A stretch of DNA of 64,000 bases from Pelomonas sp. BJYL3. GTDB taxonomy: Bacteria > Pseudomonadota > Gammaproteobacteria > Burkholderiales > Burkholderiaceae_C. Below, piece after piece: positions 56,466 through 64,000 of this stretch. Below the pieces are notes generated by a model. That model did not search any database, was not told the origin of the DNA, and worked only from the letters and a program-made list of their open reading frames with translations. Position numbers and translations under genes: made by a program. How positions within the stretch are numbered: position 1 is the first letter of the stretch; each line of letters begins with the position of its first letter. Location of the stretch: positions 186,001 to 250,000 of the forward strand of contig NZ_JANZKX010000006.1 in NCBI RefSeq assembly GCF_027257975.1. Direction: 5' to 3'.

Positions 56466-57091
56466 GCGCGCAAGGCGTGCGTCGCGCGGGCCAGCTGGGT
56501 GATGCGGCCCCAGTCTCCGGCATCCATGGCGTCCTGCGGCGTGAGCCAGGAGCCGCCGCAGACCTTCACATTGGGCAGGGACAGGAACTGTGGGGCGGAC
56601 TCCTGCGTGATGCCGCCCGTCGGGCAGAAGGCCACGTCCGGGAAGGGCCCGGCCAGGGCCTTGAGCAGGTTGACGCCGCCCACGGCCACCGCCGGGAAGA
56701 GCTTCAGGAAGGTGTAGCCCGCGGCATTGGCCTGCATGACCTCGCTGGCGGTGGAGACACCCGGCAGCAGGGCCAGGTCTTGCCCCTGGGCCGCCACGGC
56801 GATCTCGGAGTTGAAACCCGGGCTGACGCCGAAGCGGCAGCCGGCGTTCTTGGCCGCCGCCACATCCGCTGCGGTGCGCAGGGTGCCCGCCCCCACGATG
56901 GCCTCGGGCACGGCACGGGCCATGGCTTCCATGGCCTGCAGCGCCACCGGCGTGCGCAGCGTCACCTCCAGCACCCGCACGCCTCCGGCCACCAGGGCCT
57001 CGGCCAGGGGCACCGCATGCTCCAGCTTCTGGATCACGATGACGGGGATCACGGGGCCGTGGCTGGCCAGGCTCAGGGTCTGATTGCTCAT
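56462..57091 (-). CDS. eda: 2-keto-3-deoxy-6-phosphogluconate (KDPG) aldolase
   Basis: Splits KDPG into pyruvate and glyceraldehyde-3-phosphate in the Entner-Doudoroff pathway. The 209 residues contain the catalytic Glu region [11 protein letters not shown]-type [32 protein letters not shown], the Schiff-base Lys in YTFLKLFPA and PTGGI. It lies 41 bp behind edd, co-transcribed. The ATG at 57091 gives the usual start; 57115 is an alternative. Confidence 0.95.
   Translation of the reverse strand: MSNQTLSLASHGPVIPVIVIQKLEHAVPLAEALVAGGVRVLEVTLRTPVALQAMEAMARAVPEAIVGAGTLRTAADVAAAKNAGCRFGVSPGFNSEIAVAAQGQDLALLPGVSTASEVMQANAAGYTFLKLFPAVAVGGVNLLKALAGPFPDVAFCPTGGITQESAPQFLSLPNVKVCGGSWLTPQDAMDAGDWGRITQLARATHALRA
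56769..56787 (+). repeat. Dispersed 19-bp element, copy 10
   Basis: Exact core at 56774-56783 in eda, read as GQDLAL on the gene strand. Confidence 0.65.
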
Positions 57092-57132
57092 GCTAGTTCC
57101 TCTGCTTTGTTCCACTGCTGCGTGCCGGGCGC

Positions 57133-58947
<1,815 letters not shown>

Positions 58948-58979
58948 GCGTCTGTGCCTCGGGCCGATGTAACTCAACC

Positions 58980-59010
58980 CTTATTAAGTTGGTAACCATA
59001 TTACAAGAAG
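58980..59010. promoter_or_regulatory. AT-rich promoter/operator region upstream of edd
   Basis: An AT-rich island contains TGGT-A-ACCA (58990-58998), an inverted repeat with a one-base centre. On the minus strand TTGTAA is 16 bp from ATAAGG. The setting suits a GntR-type or HexR-type sugar regulator, but no strict HexR consensus is visible. Confidence 0.4.
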
Positions 59011-59139
59011 TGCGCCTGCTGCGGGTTACAAGGCGAGTACATGTGCAAGACAGGTGCCCGGCCGACAATGGAGCGCCGCCCCGAAACCGGGCAAGACACA
59101 ATCCTGCCAGGCCGCGCCTGGCCGATGAAAGAGACTGAC

Positions 59140-60255
59140 ATGCCTGCAGCACGCATCATCCACGGCCATGAAAAAGACCTGGGCGGAGGCTTCAAGGTGT
59201 CCCGCCTGCTGCCGGCCGTGGCCCAGCGCAGCGTCGGGCCGTTCATCTTCATGGACCACTTCGGCCCCACCACCAGCCACGGCAATCCGGCGCACGACGT
59301 CCGCCCCCACCCGCACATCGGGCTGAGCACCGTGAGCTACCTCTTCGAAGGGGCCCTGCTCCACCACGACAGCACCGGGGCGCGGCAGGAGATCCGCCCG
59401 GGCGACATCAACTGGATGACGGCCGGCAAGGGCATCGTGCACAGCGAACGGGCGCCGGAGCAGCGCCGCGGGACCGCCTACGGCATGCACGGCCTGCAAC
59501 TGTGGTGCGCCCTGCCCCGGGACGAAGAGGAATGCGACCCCGCCTTCCAGCATGTGGCCGCAGCGGACCTGCCCGTGCTGGAGCGGCCGGGTGTTCGGAT
59601 CCGGGTGCTCGTGGGGCAATTTGGCGGCCTTCGCTCGCCCGTTCGCGCCTCGGCCGGCACGCTGTACCTTCACCTGAGCCTGGACCCCGGCGCCAGCCTG
59701 GCCCTCAGCGACTGGAGCTCCGAACTGCCGGAGGAATGGGCGATCTATGCGCCCAAGCAGGAATTGCTGCTGGACGGAGAGCCGCTGCCCGCTCGCAACC
59801 TGGCGGTGCTGCGCTCGGCGCAGGGGAGCCCGGCGGGCGCAAACCTTCAGGCGGAGGGACCTCAGGGCACTGCCTCGCCGACAGACGGCGGCCAGGCCGG
59901 CGGCTCCCATGCGGGCGCCACTCAGGAATACCAGGAAAGCCACGATCAAGGCCGCACTCAGGGCCAGGGCCAGGGCCAGGGCCAGGGCCAGGGTCAGGGT
60001 CAGGGTCCAGCCCGGCCATCAAGCCAGGCAGCCCAAGCGGCCTTCGAGCTGAGCGCCCCGCCCTGGGAGCCAGAGCCCACCGAACTGGTGCTGCTGGGCG
60101 GCAAGCGCCTGGACGGGCACCGGCACCTCTGGTGGAACTTCGTCTCCAGCCGCAAGGAGCGTGTCGAGCAGGCGGCCAAGGACTGGGCCGAGGGCCGCTT
60201 TCCCAAGGTGCCGGGCGAGGACGACTTCATTCCCCTGCCAGCCACCCGCCCCTGA
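59140..60255 (+). CDS. Pirin-family bicupin protein with an internal Gln-Gly repeat
   Basis: A 371-residue cupin protein. The N-terminal pirin domain has the metal-binding HPHIGLSTVSYLFEG and GKGIVHSERAPE (His, His, His, Glu set); the C-terminal cupin resumes after an unusual insert. The insert (about 228-302) is low complexity and contains eight consecutive Gln-Gly pairs coded by a hexanucleotide repeat. Some pirins have quercetinase activity; the substrate here is unknown. The ATG at 59140 has AAAGAGA upstream. A small hairpin (CCAGGC-CGC-GCCTGG, about 59107-59121) precedes it. Confidence 0.87.
   Translation: MPAARIIHGHEKDLGGGFKVSRLLPAVAQRSVGPFIFMDHFGPTTSHGNPAHDVRPHPHIGLSTVSYLFEGALLHHDSTGARQEIRPGDINWMTAGKGIVHSERAPEQRRGTAYGMHGLQLWCALPRDEEECDPAFQHVAAADLPVLERPGVRIRVLVGQFGGLRSPVRASAGTLYLHLSLDPGASLALSDWSSELPEEWAIYAPKQELLLDGEPLPARNLAVLRSAQGSPAGANLQAEGPQGTASPTDGGQAGGSHAGATQEYQESHDQGRTQGQGQGQGQGQGQGQGPARPSSQAAQAAFELSAPPWEPEPTELVLLGGKRLDGHRHLWWNFVSSRKERVEQAAKDWAEGRFPKVPGEDDFIPLPATRP
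59959..60006 (+). repeat. Hexanucleotide repeat (CAGGGC)5(CAGGGT)3 in the pirin gene
   Basis: Eight contiguous 6-bp units coding (Gln-Gly)8. In-frame, so slippage would change repeat number without a frameshift. Confidence 0.92.
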
Positions 60256-60267
60256 GAGGCGCGCGCT

Positions 60268-60447
60268 TCAGCCCAGCACGCCCAGTGCCAGGCCCAGCAG
60301 CGTCAGGCCGCCAATGCCCACGATCCAGGATTCCGGCTCCTGCATGCGGCCGCTGACCACCTTGCCCACCGTCAACCCTACCGTTTGACCCACTGCATGG
60401 CCCACTGCGTGGCCCATCTTCACACCCATGCGCTTGACCGCTGCCAT
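60268..60447 (-). CDS. Small (59-residue) membrane protein with LexA-type operator
   Basis: Unrecognised protein. It has a basic N-terminus (MAAVKRMGVKMGHAVGHAVG) with a Gly-every-four pattern (GHAVGHAVGQTVGLTVGK, glycine-zipper-like), then a polar link and a C-terminal transmembrane helix (WIVGIGGLTLLGLALGVLG). GGGAGC 7-12 nt upstream supports the ATG at 60447. A promoter overlapped by a LexA-type box lies 80-110 bp upstream. Size, membrane helix and SOS control recall TisB, SidA or DidA, but there is no sequence likeness I can claim. Function unknown; a damage-induced division inhibitor or membrane-active peptide is a hypothesis. Confidence 0.6.
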   Translation of the reverse strand: MAAVKRMGVKMGHAVGHAVGQTVGLTVGKVVSGRMQEPESWIVGIGGLTLLGLALGVLG

Positions 60448-60526
60448 CTGCTGCTCCCGCTGTATTGCTTGACCAGGCGGCAGGAGGCGCCGGGTTGGCG
60501 TGCCTGCCTTGATTCGTGATGGCGCA

Positions 60527-60555
60527 AGAATACTGTATACCCATACAGTATTCAA
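60527..60555 (-). promoter_or_regulatory. Sigma-70 promoter for the small membrane protein
   Basis: On the minus strand TTGAAT (60555-60550) and TATTCT (60532-60527) are 17 bp apart. The LexA-type box lies exactly between and over them. Confidence 0.65.
60531..60550. promoter_or_regulatory. LexA-type SOS box
   Basis: TACTGTATACCCATACAGTA fits CTGT-N8-ACAG with the flanking TA of the E. coli consensus on both sides; symmetry extends to GAA/TTC outside. It sits between the small membrane protein (minus strand) and mutS (plus strand). Confidence 0.8.
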
Positions 60556-60641
60556 GTGGCTTTTTTGAGTGGCCGCCCAGAGCCCCGGGGCCGGCCGCGC
60601 GGCGTGACAGGCCCCTCTATCCTGCAGGCCATCCGCTGCCG

Positions 60642-60647
60642 CTAAGA
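60642..60647 (+). promoter_or_regulatory. Possible -10 box (TAAGAT) for mutS
   Basis: TAAGAT lies 60 bp before the chosen mutS ATG at 60707. No clear -35. Confidence 0.3.
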
Positions 60648-60706
60648 TGCCAGCCCCGCGAGCCCGGATGGGCTCGCTTCCCAATTTCAGCCTCCCGCAC
60701 GCCGAC

Positions 60707-63340
<2,634 letters not shown>

Positions 63341-63359
63341 AGCCGCCAACCGACACCTC

Positions 63360-64000
63360 ATGCCCCAGACCCCTCCGGCCGAGCGCCACCTCGTCTTCTC
63401 CCACGCCAACGGCTTTCCCGCGGGCTGCTACCGCGTGCTGTTCGAGACCTGGGAGCGGGCCGGCTGGACGGTGCATGCCATCCCGCGCCTGGGCCACGAC
63501 CCGCAGTACCCGGTCACCAGCAACTGGCCGCACCTGCGGGACCAGCTGATCCATTTCATCGAGCGCCAGGTGCGCCCGCGCATGAAGACGCCTGGGCCGG
63601 TGATGCTGGCTGGCCATTCGCTGGGTGGCGGCGTGAGCCTGCTCGCGGCCTGCCGGCGGCCGGACCTGGTGCGCGGCCTGCTGATGCTGGACTCGCCCGT
63701 GGTCTCGGGCTGGAAGGCGCACAGCATCCATGTGGCCAAGCTGACGGGGCTGATCGAGCGGGTGTCGCCCGGCAAGATCTCCAGCCAGCGCCGCCATCGC
63801 TGGCCCTCGCGCGAGGTGGTGTTCGAGCACTTTGCCAGCAAGCACAAGTTCGCCCGCTGGGACGAGCGCGTGCTGCGCGACTACATCGCCAGCGGCTTCG
63901 ATGAGATCGAGGGCGAGGTCCACCTGGGCTTCCGCCGCGAGATCGAGACCCGCATCTACAACACGCTGCCGCACACCTTCGACCGCATCATGCGCCGCCA
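63360..64000 (+). CDS. Alpha/beta hydrolase, N-terminal part (cut by window edge)
   Basis: 213 codons are visible. HLVFSHANGFPAGCYRVLFE is an alpha/beta-hydrolase oxyanion/start region and MLAGHSLGGGVSLLAACRRP is the nucleophile elbow (Ser). The remaining part, with the expected Asp and His, is beyond the edge. It begins 19 bp after mutS and may be co-transcribed. The substrate is unknown. Confidence 0.85.
   Translation, partial: MPQTPPAERHLVFSHANGFPAGCYRVLFETWERAGWTVHAIPRLGHDPQYPVTSNWPHLRDQLIHFIERQVRPRMKTPGPVMLAGHSLGGGVSLLAACRRPDLVRGLLMLDSPVVSGWKAHSIHVAKLTGLIERVSPGKISSQRRHRWPSREVVFEHFASKHKFARWDERVLRDYIASGFDEIEGEVHLGFRREIETRIYNTLPHTFDRIMRR

Overview
The window is a dense, GC-rich, intron-free bacterial chromosome segment. 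Gene content and protein sequences point to a betaproteobacterium of the order Burkholderiales, most likely of the Roseateles/Mitsuaria/Rubrivivax type. The pointers are an intracellular PHB depolymerase with a catalytic Cys, a short RnfB, a Bug/TctC receptor, an Entner-Doudoroff edd/eda pair, a zapA-6S RNA arrangement and an IS481-family element. About 59 protein-coding genes (two cut by the window edges), one 6S RNA, one complete insertion sequence and one decayed transporter gene are supported. No tRNA, rRNA, CRISPR array or prophage was seen.

Layout. 1-3.8 kb: uvrB start (edge), aromatic/aspartate aminotransferase, phaZ, rnfB. 3.8-7.5 kb: a four-gene minus-strand cluster (ArnT-like transferase, GT2, GtrA flippase, YdjC/NaxD-like deacetylase) that looks like a lipid A amino-sugar modification pathway, lying between rnfB and nth. 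7.6-9.6 kb: nth, a ZapB-like coiled-coil gene, zapA, 6S RNA, an EVE-domain gene. 9.57-10.62 kb: IS481-family element at the EVE stop codon. 10.8-18.9 kb: degenerate-GGDEF protein, flavoprotein, rpsU, yqeY-like gene, DUF442 phosphatase, TRAP transporter QM pair, pentapeptide-like protein, MarC, Lrp/AsnC regulator. 19-26.6 kb: xerD, TctC receptor, hypothetical, AEC permease, MFS pseudogene, queG, tsaE, amiC. 26.6-33.1 kb: exported prolyl oligopeptidase, tricorn-type protease, DedA. 33.1-41 kb: mutL, an RluF-like pseudouridine synthase with a very long Gly/Arg-rich N-terminus, miaA, a diguanylate cyclase, an acetyl-CoA hydrolase/transferase. 41-47.1 kb: SPFH gene plus RHH regulator behind a large palindrome, then the marR-nodT-emrA-emrB multidrug efflux operon. 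47.3-55 kb: ABC exporter, MscS channel, thyA-folA-DUF4337, chemoreceptor. 55-64 kb: xth, thioesterase, eda, edd, a pirin with a Gln-Gly repeat, a small membrane protein behind a LexA-type box, mutS and an alpha/beta hydrolase running off the edge.

The most interesting points are: (1) a 19-bp dispersed element (consensus GGGGTCAGGTCTTGCCTCA) present ten times, mostly inside genes and in several reading frames; (2) a LexA-type operator overlapping a good promoter in front of an unrecognised 59-residue one-helix membrane protein; (3) the four-gene amino-sugar lipid modification cluster; (4) a 26-bp near-perfect palindrome in front of an SPFH-RHH operon; (5) an IS481 copy whose transposase and host gene both take their stop codons from the duplicated CTAG target; (6) in-frame low-complexity repeats in pirin, the RluF-like enzyme and the tricorn protease.
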